Of a DNA stretch of 26,352 nucleotides, positions 7,822 to 15,860 are shown piece after piece (position 1 is the stretch's first letter; each line of letters opens with the position of its first letter). The notes under the pieces are model-generated. The model searched no databases. It was not told where the DNA came from and saw only the letters and a list, made by a program, of their open reading frames with translations. Location: positions 1 to 26,352 of the forward strand of contig CAZZFQ010000012.1 in NCBI GenBank assembly GCA_964653695.1, read 5' to 3'. Source of the DNA: JALHTG01 sp964653695 (GTDB taxonomy: Archaea; Thermoproteota; Bathyarchaeia; 40CM-2-53-6; JALHTG01). Both the position numbers and the translations under genes were made by a program.

Positions 7822-9600
7822 TCAGATGTTGAAGGCCAGTTTGAGGATAATCATCATGAAGACCTGAATGATCATCGAGCCCGCCAAGACACCTGATCCC
7901 GCAATGATACCTTTCTCCCAGAACCAGCGTTTTCCGAACTTTCTATCCGTGTAGTATCTCGCCAGTCCGCCAATGCCGAAAGCAATTGGGTAGTGTGGAG
8001 GAAGGATCAAGCCTAAGGCTACCCCGAACATCGACAACGGTGTCGCAGCCTCCAACACGGTCCCGATCAAGGCTCCTGCAAGGAACGTCGCGGGCTCCAC
8101 TATGCCTTCTACCGTCCCTGTTGCTAGCATCCTGTAGAGAATTCCCATCTGAAGTAGGTTTATGCAAGGCATCGCAGACGTGAAGAAGCCCACGTACTTC
8201 CACAGAGCCAAGGTCAAGGCAGCAGTCGCCAGAAATGTCGGAATCCATGTGGCAAGTATCGCTTTTAGGATGGTTCCAATCTGCAAGCGAAGCTTCTCCG
8301 CAATCTTCTGATAGCCCATAAGTGAGGAGCCGGACCACTGTGCATTCGTGAAAAGTGCAAGGTAACCAGCCAGCCCCCTGTATCCGGTCGCAAACTTCGG
8401 GACTTCATAGAGCATAATCCCAGCGGCACCGGAGCCAATCCCCGCCTCTCCCTGCATCCGAGCGATTATGATGAACTCAAGGAAGTTTCCCACCAACAGA
8501 GTATACCCGTAGAAGAGGACCGAAACGTATGGCGGAAACGGATGGAAGGGGTTAAGCAGATAACTAACAACAAGCGAAGAGATCACCAACGCCGAGAAAA
8601 CTAGCAGAAATCTTCTGTCCCTGAAGACTCCAGAGTAGAACTGCCTGAACAACTCAACGTAGCCCACTCGCTTCTCATCCACACGCCTGCCAGAAACCAG
8701 CCTTTTCAGAAGCGCAAAGACCGAGAGAGTCAACCCACCCAGAATCAGCATCCCAAGAACAGGCGAGATAGTCACCTTCATCAGGAGCGCGTTGTAAAGC
8801 TCCATAGAATTCCTAGAGTAGGTCAACATTCCTCTCGAAACCAAGATCGGCGTCAAAGCAAGATATGTGAAGACTCCAGTCCCAAAGATCGTCAACGCTG
8901 TCTTGGCACTTATGATGTAACCGATCGCCACGAACCCGAGCCCCAAGGAAGCAGCTAGCGCAAACCCCTCTGGTAAGAAAGGTGTCAGGTCGACTTCCAC
9001 GGCGTTCACTCCAACGATCTTCAGACTGTACTGTATAAGCGTGGTAACGGCGCCTCCAAGGGCGAAGATCCCTGCGAACCTTGCGGCTTCGCCACCTTTC
9101 AGCGTTGACTCTGCCAGCGTCGCTGGCGCCATGTAGATCGGAAAGGTCATCCGCTCATCAGACAGGAACATCTCACGCGTCTTCAGGGCGAAGAGATACC
9201 CTACGAGCGAACTCGAGGCTGAAACGAAGAAGAGGTACACCATTGGCACAATCCAGTCCGCCAGAACAATCGATTTTCCAGCCAAGCTCTGAAAGGAAGG
9301 GACCAACCATTCAGGTATCGACAACTCGCTGAACGCTTGACGGAAATACACCAGCAGGGCAATAGTGTAGCCCATCGTGAGGCCTGAGGAGCTTGCTATC
9401 GTAGCGACACCCATCTCACTGAGCTTCCTCGAAGGGTCGCTCCCACGAAAGAGAAGATATGTTAGAACAATTGTGAGAGTTGCGAACGAGAAACCCCAGC
9501 CAAAGTTGACATTCAAGTAAACGTTGACTGACGTATAGATGATGGACAGCAATGCTCCCAGAATCACTGCCCGTGCAGTGAATCCATTGTGCTCAGCCAA
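7822..9600 (-). CDS. OPT-superfamily transporter
   Basis: A 592-residue, strongly hydrophobic protein with many membrane spans from residue 12 to the C terminus, as in the oligopeptide transporter (OPT) superfamily. The segment MTFPIYMAPATLAES at 151-165 matches the conserved FP...A..AE signature of OPT proteins, and Gly/Pro-rich spans near the C terminus (ATPLSMFGVALGLILPPHYP) fit the second repeat half. The family imports oligopeptides, siderophore-metal complexes or related solutes. The start is TTG at 9600 with GGTGAG about 7 bases upstream; a nearby ATG is out of frame and ends at once. The gene lies on the same strand between the bactofilin-like gene and the MttB homologue, so it might bring in that enzyme's substrate. 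That is speculative. It stops with TGA. Confidence 0.82.
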   Translation of the reverse strand: MAEHNGFTARAVILGALLSIIYTSVNVYLNVNFGWGFSFATLTIVLTYLLFRGSDPSRKLSEMGVATIASSSGLTMGYTIALLVYFRQAFSELSIPEWLVPSFQSLAGKSIVLADWIVPMVYLFFVSASSSLVGYLFALKTREMFLSDERMTFPIYMAPATLAESTLKGGEAARFAGIFALGGAVTTLIQYSLKIVGVNAVEVDLTPFLPEGFALAASLGLGFVAIGYIISAKTALTIFGTGVFTYLALTPILVSRGMLTYSRNSMELYNALLMKVTISPVLGMLILGGLTLSVFALLKRLVSGRRVDEKRVGYVELFRQFYSGVFRDRRFLLVFSALVISSLVVSYLLNPFHPFPPYVSVLFYGYTLLVGNFLEFIIIARMQGEAGIGSGAAGIMLYEVPKFATGYRGLAGYLALFTNAQWSGSSLMGYQKIAEKLRLQIGTILKAILATWIPTFLATAALTLALWKYVGFFTSAMPCINLLQMGILYRMLATGTVEGIVEPATFLAGALIGTVLEAATPLSMFGVALGLILPPHYPIAFGIGGLARYYTDRKFGKRWFWEKGIIAGSGVLAGSMIIQVFMMIILKLAFNI

Positions 9601-9702
9601 CCTGACTCACCATTTCTGCTCGCCAGATTCGATGTAATCTGCAAGAGGCTGCGGATGCAGAAAGAGGATGCCTATGATCTCATATCAGAAATGAGATTGA
9701 CA

Positions 9703-10920
9703 CTAAGGAAGCTTGTCTACTTTCCTCGGCGATTGTCCAAACGAGACATTTCCATTAACTTTCAGTTCGTTAGTGTACTGCGTCTCACCTCTCACGCGGC
9801 AACCAGACTCGATCGAGACATCTTCGCCGTAGATATTCTCCGCGAATGCTCCGACTCTGAGCATAACCTTCTTTCCGTAGATCGTTTCCACACGAGCATC
9901 TTTGCCAACAAGGACTTCATCCGCTCTTATTGGTCCGCGGACTTCCCCTCTCTTTCCTACCTCAACGAGACGCGCCGTCACTCCTTCGGCCGTATCTATT
10001 GAACCGCCAACCTCCACGCGTTCTTGAGCTGTAGCCTTTCTGGAGCGTAGCGACCCTCCCACCTCCATGTTCTTCGCTGAGACTTCCCCATCGACCTCGA
10101 TCTTGCCACCCACCTCCAGATTCTCTGAGAGCTTCAACGACCCATCGACCTCCGCTTTACCTCCCACGGCCATTTCGCGACCTTCGCCCGAACCAGACAT
10201 CTCCACTTTCCCACCGACTTCTATTTCACTGAACTGCAAGTCTCCGTCAACCTTGAATGAGCCTCCCACCTCCACCCTTCCACCCTTGTTTCCGTCTGCA
10301 AGCCGAACGACTCCACCCACATCTATCTCCTCAAACTCCAGAGGGGCCTTCGACTCGAAGCTTCCACCTACATCTATTTCGCGGATCCTTCCCCCTGCCA
10401 CCGTCGCCCTACCCCCGACATCCATGTGCTCAATGTTCGCCTTTGACTCTATGGAGAGGCTTCCACCGACATCCACGTCCTGCGCCTCGACTTCCCCTTT
10501 GGCTTCAAACCTTCCTCCGACATCTATTTCCTCAGCCTTCACATTCCCATCAGCCCTGAGATGTCCTCCGACATCGGCCTCTTCCACAGTCAGGTCCCTG
10601 CTCACTATCAGTGCCTCATCTACATCGACCTGTTTCGCGCTCATACTTCCATGCACTTCGAGACGGCCATCCTCAACAGAGACATCGTTCTTGACCTCCA
10701 GGTCTCCTCGGACCGTCACATCTCCTTCGGCCTCGAGGCTCTCCGCTGAAAGCGAACAGTCAAAGACATTGTCGCCTTCACAGTATACCGATCCAGAAAC
10801 GGTCAGCTTCGGCGGAGTTCCCTTTCCACTCACAGTCGCATCTTCACCCACTCTCAGGTCGCCTTGGACATTATCCAGAGCAACCGTGCCTCCTCGCGGC
10901 ACAGACATCTTCTCACTCAT
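9703..10920 (-). CDS. bactofilin-like beta-solenoid protein with 17-residue repeats
   Basis: A 405-residue acidic, Gly/Val/Glu-rich protein without a signal peptide or membrane span. From residue 117 to about 323 it repeats a unit with VGG at its start (117, 134, 151, 168, 184, 201, 218, 236, 252, 270, 287, 304, and VGK at 321). The spacing is 16-18, mostly 17 residues, typically followed by a hydrophobic/charged strand and E-E-I-D. Flanking parts (20-110 and 325-395) look like shorter beta-helix turns. This is the pattern of polymer-forming bactofilins, but those usually have a single domain of about 110 residues, so this protein is several times longer. The ATG start has GGTGA about 9 bases upstream. 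It follows a winged-helix gene by 63 bases on the same strand. A cytoskeletal or scaffold role is inferred. It stops with TAG. Confidence 0.75.
   Translation of the reverse strand: MSEKMSVPRGGTVALDNVQGDLRVGEDATVSGKGTPPKLTVSGSVYCEGDNVFDCSLSAESLEAEGDVTVRGDLEVKNDVSVEDGRLEVHGSMSAKQVDVDEALIVSRDLTVEEADVGGHLRADGNVKAEEIDVGGRFEAKGEVEAQDVDVGGSLSIESKANIEHMDVGGRATVAGGRIREIDVGGSFESKAPLEFEEIDVGGVVRLADGNKGGRVEVGGSFKVDGDLQFSEIEVGGKVEMSGSGEGREMAVGGKAEVDGSLKLSENLEVGGKIEVDGEVSAKNMEVGGSLRSRKATAQERVEVGGSIDTAEGVTARLVEVGKRGEVRGPIRADEVLVGKDARVETIYGKKVMLRVGAFAENIYGEDVSIESGCRVRGETQYTNELKVNGNVSFGQSPRKVDKLP
9952..10572 (-). repeat. tandem 51-base coding repeats (13 units)
   Basis: Within the bactofilin-like gene the codons for VGG recur about every 51 bases. 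On the plus strand this shows as repeated cctccgacatc / cccacctcc words. The units diverge in sequence, so this is an old protein repeat rather than recent slippage. Confidence 0.75.
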
Positions 10921-10983
10921 CGTTCAGTCACCTTGCCCTCGCGTGAGGCGTCCGCCTAATAAAGAGCAGCTCACTTCAAGTGG

Positions 10984-11274
10984 TCACAATTCGTTACTAG
11001 GCTCTTCTTCCAGAGCAGCGAAGAATCTGCGCATCCGCCTGTATGTCTCAAGAAATTCCAAGCCCCATCTCGTTACGCCATACTTCTTGATGTCGCCAGA
11101 AACGTGCTCTCTGACAAAACCATGAGAAGCGAGAAAACTCAAGATCTTCTTGGTTCGGTCAACCGGCATGTTGGCTCCGTAGGAGATCCTTGTCAAAGAG
11201 CAGAGGCCTCTCTTGGCAATCATTCCTATGATGTCTGCATAGATGTCGTACCTTGTTCTTCGATCGAGAGGCAT
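10984..11274 (-). CDS. archaeal winged-helix DNA-binding protein
   Basis: A 96-residue protein that is essentially one winged-helix domain. Helices span about 5-22, 27-34 and 39-52, with a wing at about 53-70 (REHVSGDIKKYGVTRWG) and a C-terminal helix at 72-90 that probably dimerises. The layout matches the small archaeal ArnR1-like/DUF4364-type regulators: a short N-terminal R-x-R-Y-x-I-Y segment, then T..KG-like 'VTRWGLEFLETYRRM'. The ATG start has AAGGAG 7 bases upstream and a TATA-like box near 11318-11325. It lies first in a probable unit with the bactofilin-like gene, which it may control. The target is unknown. It stops with TGA. Confidence 0.8.
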   Translation of the reverse strand: MPLDRRTRYDIYADIIGMIAKRGLCSLTRISYGANMPVDRTKKILSFLASHGFVREHVSGDIKKYGVTRWGLEFLETYRRMRRFFAALEEEPSNEL

Positions 11275-11317
11275 GGGGACGCTCCTTGAAGTCTCCGCTA
11301 CTGTCGAGAGCTGCGCA

Positions 11318-11325
11318 CTTAATTT
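11318..11325 (-). promoter_or_regulatory. TATA-like box of the winged-helix gene
   Basis: AAATTAAG on the minus strand lies about 47 bases before the start codon. This predicts a leader of about 20 bases that contains the AAGGAG ribosome site. Confidence 0.35.
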
Positions 11326-11480
11326 GGATTACGGAGTGCGCATCGTTCATGAGAGAAACTGGCTTCTTCTTATGGCTCTTGACGACGGGCGTCTCCCTCG
11401 TGACGCAAGTCTTAACGCATTCTGATGAACATTGAAGGCGCGTTCCAGTTGATATCGGACTGGTAAGGAAAGGTGACAAG

Positions 11481-12578
11481 ATGACTAGTGACGTTTACGA
11501 GCAACTTGCGGAAGCCTTGGACAGGCTTCCTAACGGTTTCCCAAGAACCCCATCCAATGTTGAGATAGCCATTCTGAAGAAGATCTTTTTGCCCGAAGAG
11601 GCCTCGCTCGCCAGCCAGTTGTCTGGACAGGTGGAACCCGTGGAAGCGATCGCGAAACGGATAGGGCTGCCGGAGGACCAAGCCAGAGCAAGGTTGACGG
11701 ATATGGCCAAACGCGGGCTTCTGTGGTCCGATCAGCGGGCAGGGAAGCCACGGTTCAGATTGGCGCCCTTCGTTGTCGGAATCTACGAATCACAGCTTGA
11801 GAAGATGGACCATGAATTTGCCCACCTCATCGAGGAGTACATGGAGGATGGCGGAGCAGCGGGGATTATGAAGCCGCAGCCTGCCTTACACCGCGTTATT
11901 CCTGCGCAAAAGGCGGTGAAATCCGAATGGATCCTACCGTACGACGATGTCAAGGCAATTCTGCTGGCCTCTAAGAGTTTCCGCCTGGGCGACTGCATCT
12001 GTCGAGTGCAGCAGGATCATGTTGGTCGTCGATGCAACTTCTCAGTTAGGACTTGCTTAAGCTTCCGCTCGACCGAGCGCGCTCCTAGCCCCTTTGACAT
12101 CTCCCAAGAAGAGGCATTGGCGTTCCTAGACAAGGCGGAGGAGATCGGCCTGGTTCATACTGTAAGCAACGTGATGAAAGGAGTCTGGTATGTATGCAAC
12201 TGCTGCGGTTGCTGCTGCGGCATACTTCGAGGAATCAACGACTGGGGCATCGAGAACTCGGTAGCCCAAGCCAACTACCTCTCAGTCATCGATCCCAGCG
12301 AATGCCTAGGATGTGGAACATGCGTTGAACGCTGCCAAGTACACGCTATCTCCATGATAGACCGAGTGGCCACCGTCGACCGAAAAAGATGTATCGGCTG
12401 TGGATTGTGTGTCACCGGATGTCCCAACAAGGTGCCGAAACTCCAACGAAAGCCAGATACCGAAACAGTCTCTCCGCCTCTCGACTTTGCCAGCTGGGAA
12501 CGCGAACGCCTCATAAATAGAGGTCTGATAAAAGCGGCGAACTGCGACCGTGAAGGTCAAACAGATGCCATGTTGTGA
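11481..12578 (+). CDS. winged-helix / two-[4Fe-4S] ferredoxin fusion protein
   Basis: A 365-residue protein. Residues about 25-105 look like a winged-helix domain (LASQLSGQVEPVEAIAKRIG ... RGLLWSDQRAGKPRFRLAP). The middle has a Cys-rich region with CIC at 172-174, Cys185, Cys192 and the dense motif CNCCGCCCG starting at 239. Two classical 4Fe-4S motifs follow: Cys275/278/281/285 and Cys304/307/310/314. Proteins of this build occur in anaerobic archaea and bacteria as uncharacterised 4Fe-4S proteins, often with a DNA-binding-like N terminus. An electron carrier or a redox-sensing regulator is possible. The ATG start has AAGGTGA about 5 bases upstream. The molybdoenzyme gene 75 bases downstream on the same strand could be its electron partner. 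It stops with TGA. Confidence 0.8.
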   Translation: MTSDVYEQLAEALDRLPNGFPRTPSNVEIAILKKIFLPEEASLASQLSGQVEPVEAIAKRIGLPEDQARARLTDMAKRGLLWSDQRAGKPRFRLAPFVVGIYESQLEKMDHEFAHLIEEYMEDGGAAGIMKPQPALHRVIPAQKAVKSEWILPYDDVKAILLASKSFRLGDCICRVQQDHVGRRCNFSVRTCLSFRSTERAPSPFDISQEEALAFLDKAEEIGLVHTVSNVMKGVWYVCNCCGCCCGILRGINDWGIENSVAQANYLSVIDPSECLGCGTCVERCQVHAISMIDRVATVDRKRCIGCGLCVTGCPNKVPKLQRKPDTETVSPPLDFASWERERLINRGLIKAANCDREGQTDAML

Positions 12579-12652
12579 GAATCACGAAAATCCGCCAAGA
12601 TACGCGAAGCTACATCACGTAAAGTCTAAACTGCGGATTATGGAACTGTGAT

Positions 12653-13258
12653 TTGACCCAGATGAAGACATCAGATAGTGACAGTGCTAGGCTTCCGCCA
12701 GGTCAGAAGTGGATAGACCGCATCCTGCGCTGGGGTGTCGATCATCCCGGAATAAGTCCGGACAATCCTAAGTTCAACCCAGAATCTTGGAAACTCACTG
12801 TGGATGGAGAGGTCGAGAACCCGGTTGTCCTAGGCTGGAGGGAGCTCTTAGAGCTGCCCGCGCACGAATCAGTGAGCGACTTTCACTGTGTTGAGGGTTG
12901 GAGTGTTACAGACCGCAAATGGTTCGGAGTCAGGTTCAGTTCCTTGACAGCGATCGTGAAACCCAAGCCCAACGCCAGACATGTGTTCTTTACCTGCATG
13001 GACGGCTACACGACATCGCTAGAGCTCGCGGATCTTCTTGAGGACAACGTGATCCTGGCCTACAAGCATGACGAAGAATACCTTGAGGAGTCGCTTGGCG
13101 CACCGCTGAGGCTCGTGGTACCGAAGAAGTATGCGTACAAGAGTGCGATGTGGCTTGAGAAGATAACTTTCATGAAGACCAAGAAGCTTGGGTACTGGGA
13201 GCAGCGAGGATATAGTGACACGGCCGACATCTGGAAGAACGACAGGTGTGCCAAATAG
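12653..13258 (+). CDS. sulfite-oxidase-fold molybdopterin-dependent oxidoreductase
   Basis: A 201-residue protein matching the Moco-binding domain of the sulfite oxidase/YedY (MsrP) fold. The motif DFHCVEGWS at 76-84 carries Cys79, the expected thiolate ligand of molybdenum. LRLVVPKKYAYKSAMWLEKI at 152-171 is the conserved C-terminal part of the fold. There is no Tat or Sec signal and no heme domain, so it is probably cytoplasmic, unlike the exported MsrP. The substrate is unknown. The start is uncertain: TTG at 12653 or ATG at 12662, neither with a good ribosome site. The Fe-S protein just upstream may supply or take its electrons. It stops with TAG. Confidence 0.85.
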   Translation: MTQMKTSDSDSARLPPGQKWIDRILRWGVDHPGISPDNPKFNPESWKLTVDGEVENPVVLGWRELLELPAHESVSDFHCVEGWSVTDRKWFGVRFSSLTAIVKPKPNARHVFFTCMDGYTTSLELADLLEDNVILAYKHDEEYLEESLGAPLRLVVPKKYAYKSAMWLEKITFMKTKKLGYWEQRGYSDTADIWKNDRCAK

Positions 13259-13415
13259 AAGAACGCTCGCAGATGGAGAGATTTTTCTAGGAAAGAACGA
13301 ACAGCCTCAACGACCCGACTAGTCAGTCAGCAGACCTGTCTTTCTGCAAATTCTTCAACAAATCCTTGAAAGGCTTCTTAACCCTCAGCTAAGATAGGAA
13401 GGCCAAGGATGAATC

Positions 13416-14723
13416 TTGTCTGCTGAAGAGTTGAAGAGGAAAGTCCGCAAGGCAATAAGAAAGAGAGCCAAGGAGATCACTCAGATCGGTGACCAGATCT
13501 TTAGGCATCCAGAGTTGGGCTTCAAGGAATTTGAAACAGCCAAGCTTGTCCAACGCACTTTCAAGGGCCTAGGTTTGCCATATGAATCAGACATAGCCAT
13601 CACTGGTGTCATCGCAAACCTTGAGGGAAAAGGGAAAGGGCCCACGATCAGCGTCATGGGGGAGCTTGACTCTGTTCTATGCTATAGCCACCCATACGCG
13701 GACAAGACCACGGGTGCAGTGCATGCCTGCGGGCATAACGCGCAGATAGCCGCGATGCTTGGTGTGGCGATGGGTTTCGTCGACGCGCGGATCATGAACG
13801 AACTTCCTGGAGCTATAGCCTTCATGGCGGTGCCCGCAGAGGAGTACGTCGAAATGGAGTACCGTTTGAGGCTGAGAAAAGACAGAAAGATCAGGTTCCT
13901 TGGAGGTAAGCAGGAGTTCATCAGGCTCGGTAAGATGGATTCTGTTGACATGACGGTTAAACATCACACAAGAAGCGGCAAGTCAGAGAGGAAGGTTTGG
14001 GTCGCTGGGACGAACAACGGGTTCGTGGGGAAAGCGATTCGATTCAAAGGTAGGGAAGCTCACGCTGGAGGGGCCCCGGATAGAGGGATCAACGCTTTGA
14101 ACGCAGCCTTGCTGGGGATCATGGGTATACATACACTCCGTGAAACGTTCAAGGACAGCGATCACATAAGGGTCCATCCGATCATAACGAGAGGCGGAGA
14201 TCTCGTCAACATAGTTCCAGCGGACGTTAGGATTGAAACCTATGTGAGAGGGAAGACGACTGACGCCATTCTCAAGGCAAGCAGGAAAGTAAACCGAGCC
14301 TTGAAGAGCGGCGCCACAACAGTTGGGGCGAAGGTTGAGATTGAAGAGATTCCGGGTTACCTGCCTATGAAGAACGAACTGGAGATGAGCAAGATCTTCG
14401 GAGAGAACGCGAAGAGGCTCTTAGGAAAAGCGGCAGTGAAACAAGATGAGCACAAAACAGGCTCGACCGATACAGGTGATGTTTCGGCCATTATGCCGGC
14501 AATCGAACCTTCAATATCTGGAGCGACCGGAACAGGACATGGCAGCGATTACAAGATAGCAGACAAGGAGATGGGCTACATAATCCCAGCTGAACTGATG
14601 GCAATGACAGTCATAGATCTTCTATGGGACGATGCAGCCAATGCCCACAGAATAATCAAGACGTTCAAGCCAGAAGTAGAAAGGAAGGAATACGTGCGAT
14701 ACTGGGAACGGTTGGTGCACTAG
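13416..14723 (+). CDS. M20-family amidohydrolase (AbgB/HmrA-like)
   Basis: A 435-residue cytoplasmic metal-dependent amidohydrolase. Motifs in order: GELD at 82-85, HACGHNAQ at 103-110 (metal-binding His/Cys), PAEEY at 140-144 (catalytic/metal Glu pair), KHHTRSG at 182-188, the dimerisation-domain segment GREAHAGGAPDRGINALNAA (about 212-231) and a C-terminal GHGSDY that supplies the last His. The insertion after PAEEY (VEMEYRLRLRKDRKIRFLGG) is typical of the AbgB-like branch, which cleaves N-acyl or aminobenzoyl-glutamate amides, rather than of the LysK/ArgE branch. The substrate here is unknown. The start is TTG at 13416, with AAGGATGA about 5 bases upstream; the ATG at 13409 is out of frame. 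It stops with TAG. Confidence 0.88.
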   Translation: MSAEELKRKVRKAIRKRAKEITQIGDQIFRHPELGFKEFETAKLVQRTFKGLGLPYESDIAITGVIANLEGKGKGPTISVMGELDSVLCYSHPYADKTTGAVHACGHNAQIAAMLGVAMGFVDARIMNELPGAIAFMAVPAEEYVEMEYRLRLRKDRKIRFLGGKQEFIRLGKMDSVDMTVKHHTRSGKSERKVWVAGTNNGFVGKAIRFKGREAHAGGAPDRGINALNAALLGIMGIHTLRETFKDSDHIRVHPIITRGGDLVNIVPADVRIETYVRGKTTDAILKASRKVNRALKSGATTVGAKVEIEEIPGYLPMKNELEMSKIFGENAKRLLGKAAVKQDEHKTGSTDTGDVSAIMPAIEPSISGATGTGHGSDYKIADKEMGYIIPAELMAMTVIDLLWDDAANAHRIIKTFKPEVERKEYVRYWERLVH

Positions 14724-14911
14724 AGGTTGCCGCAGGCGCTCTCTATAGCTGCGACCCTTTAGCACGGAACCCCTTTCTCGACTCAAGAACCAACTGAAGA
14801 ACTTCGAACAAATGCCGAATACTCCCGTTCTCTCGCCACTTTTCGATATCGATCTGGACAAGAAAAGAGCCCATTTGGCTATTACAAATGGATCTGGTTA
14901 AGCAAGGCATT

Positions 14912-15325
14912 CTACCATTGCCGGAGAATGATCATTGTATTCGTATTCACGACTCCCTTAACGCCGCGAATCTCTTCGACACTCCGATTCACATCGGCGA
15001 TGCTCAATGTTGAGATTATTGCGGCAATGTCATACTGGCCAGTGATTTCATACACGACCTCGACTCCCGGAATTTTCGTCTTCAGGCTTTTGGAGACAGT
15101 GGATGTAGGAATCTGCGGGTTTACAGAAACCAAGGCCACCGCCTTTGCTCCCTTCGTGAATCCAAGCTGAATTGTGAATTTGCTGATAGCGCCTGAGTCT
15201 AGCATCGCCTTGATTCTCTTCCTTACGGCTCCCTCCGATAGTCCGACTTTTCTGCCGATCTCAATGTGAGATGCGCGCCCGTCGTCCTTCAAAACCTCTA
15301 GGATTTTTTCGTCAAGCTCATCCAT
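14912..15325 (-). CDS. Lrp/AsnC-family regulator, likely controls the lys operon
   Basis: A 137-residue feast/famine regulator. The N-terminal helix-turn-helix (about 3-50: DEKILEVLKDDGRASHIEIG ... LSEGAVRKRIKAML) is followed by a RAM effector/oligomerisation domain (about 60-137, with VVYEITGQYDIAAII). It is divergent from lysW, with 268 bases between the starts. In Sulfolobus an Lrp-type protein, LysM, binds the promoter of a LysW-type lysine operon in response to lysine. The same arrangement here makes a similar role likely, but orthology to LysM is not shown. The ATG start has GTGAGG about 4 bases upstream and a TATA-like box at 15359-15367. It stops with TAG. Confidence 0.88.
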   Translation of the reverse strand: MDELDEKILEVLKDDGRASHIEIGRKVGLSEGAVRKRIKAMLDSGAISKFTIQLGFTKGAKAVALVSVNPQIPTSTVSKSLKTKIPGVEVVYEITGQYDIAAIISTLSIADVNRSVEEIRGVKGVVNTNTMIILRQW

Positions 15326-15358
15326 CTAGCCTCACGTCCTTCAGGCAGTCTTGTGGAA

Positions 15359-15367
15359 GATTTAATC
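15359..15367 (-). promoter_or_regulatory. TATA-like box of the Lrp/AsnC gene
   Basis: GATTAAATC on the minus strand lies about 38 bases before the ATG, which predicts a leader of about 12 bases carrying the GTGAGG ribosome site. Confidence 0.45.
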
Positions 15368-15533
15368 GTTCATAGGATGGAAGGGAAGCGGATCTTATAC
15401 GAGTTTCGTTCCATTTTGGTAGGGCGTATGACGCTTAAGCTCTTACGTGCCGGCGACTGGGACTCAGGGGTCGATCCGATAACGGGTGTTCGAGGACGAA
15501 ATTCGCATATCCCGTCCCTCACTTTTCCGAAAC

Positions 15534-15542
15534 GGTTATATC
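15534..15542 (+). promoter_or_regulatory. TATA-like box of the lysW operon
   Basis: GGTTATATC, preceded by CGAAAC as a possible BRE, predicts transcription starting near 15563. That gives a leader of about 30 bases before the preferred lysW TTG start. It faces the Lrp gene promoter in the same 268-base gap, so a regulator bound between them could act on both. Confidence 0.5.
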
Positions 15543-15593
15543 TGGTTCGATTTACTGCCTAACGCCATATCGTAGCGAATGAGGATGTGTCGG

Positions 15594-15770
15594 TTGGCAC
15601 TGGCTAAATGTCCGGATTGCGAAGCTAACGTGGTGGTAGCGGACGATGCTTTGGTCGGTGAGATTGTCAGCTGCCCTGATTGCGGCCTAGACCTTGAAGT
15701 GAAGGCGATCGAGGGTCAAAGGGTAGATCTTCTGAAGCTTTCGATCGAGAAGGAAGACTGGGGAGAGTAG
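15594..15770 (+). CDS. lysW: LysW amino-group carrier protein
   Basis: A small acidic zinc-ribbon protein of 58 residues with CPDC and SCPDCGLDLEV, four Cys that bind one zinc, and the hallmark C terminus EDWGE. The terminal Glu is joined through its gamma-carboxyl to the amino group of alpha-aminoadipate (lysine route) or glutamate (arginine route), which protects it during the next steps. TTG at 15594 is preferred because GAGG sits 9 bases upstream and it gives the usual family length. The ATG codons at 15579 and 15585 would add five or three residues and lack a ribosome site. It is the first gene of the lysW-X-Z-J-K unit, with lysX starting 90 bases after the stop (TAG). Confidence 0.93.
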   Translation: MALAKCPDCEANVVVADDALVGEIVSCPDCGLDLEVKAIEGQRVDLLKLSIEKEDWGE

Positions 15771-15860
15771 CATTCAAGCCCCCTCAAGATGACCCACAGT
15801 AGTGGACGGCGTTAGGCTCAGAGGATGGACACGCAGTTCTGCATCGGATGAGCAAACACA

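Noticed and set aside
10067..11125. A long open frame on the plus strand opposite the bactofilin-like gene, rich in Pro, Thr and Ser
   Set aside because: It is the antisense image of the repetitive Gly/Val/Glu-coding gene. Its composition mirrors that repeat, and it has no family likeness.
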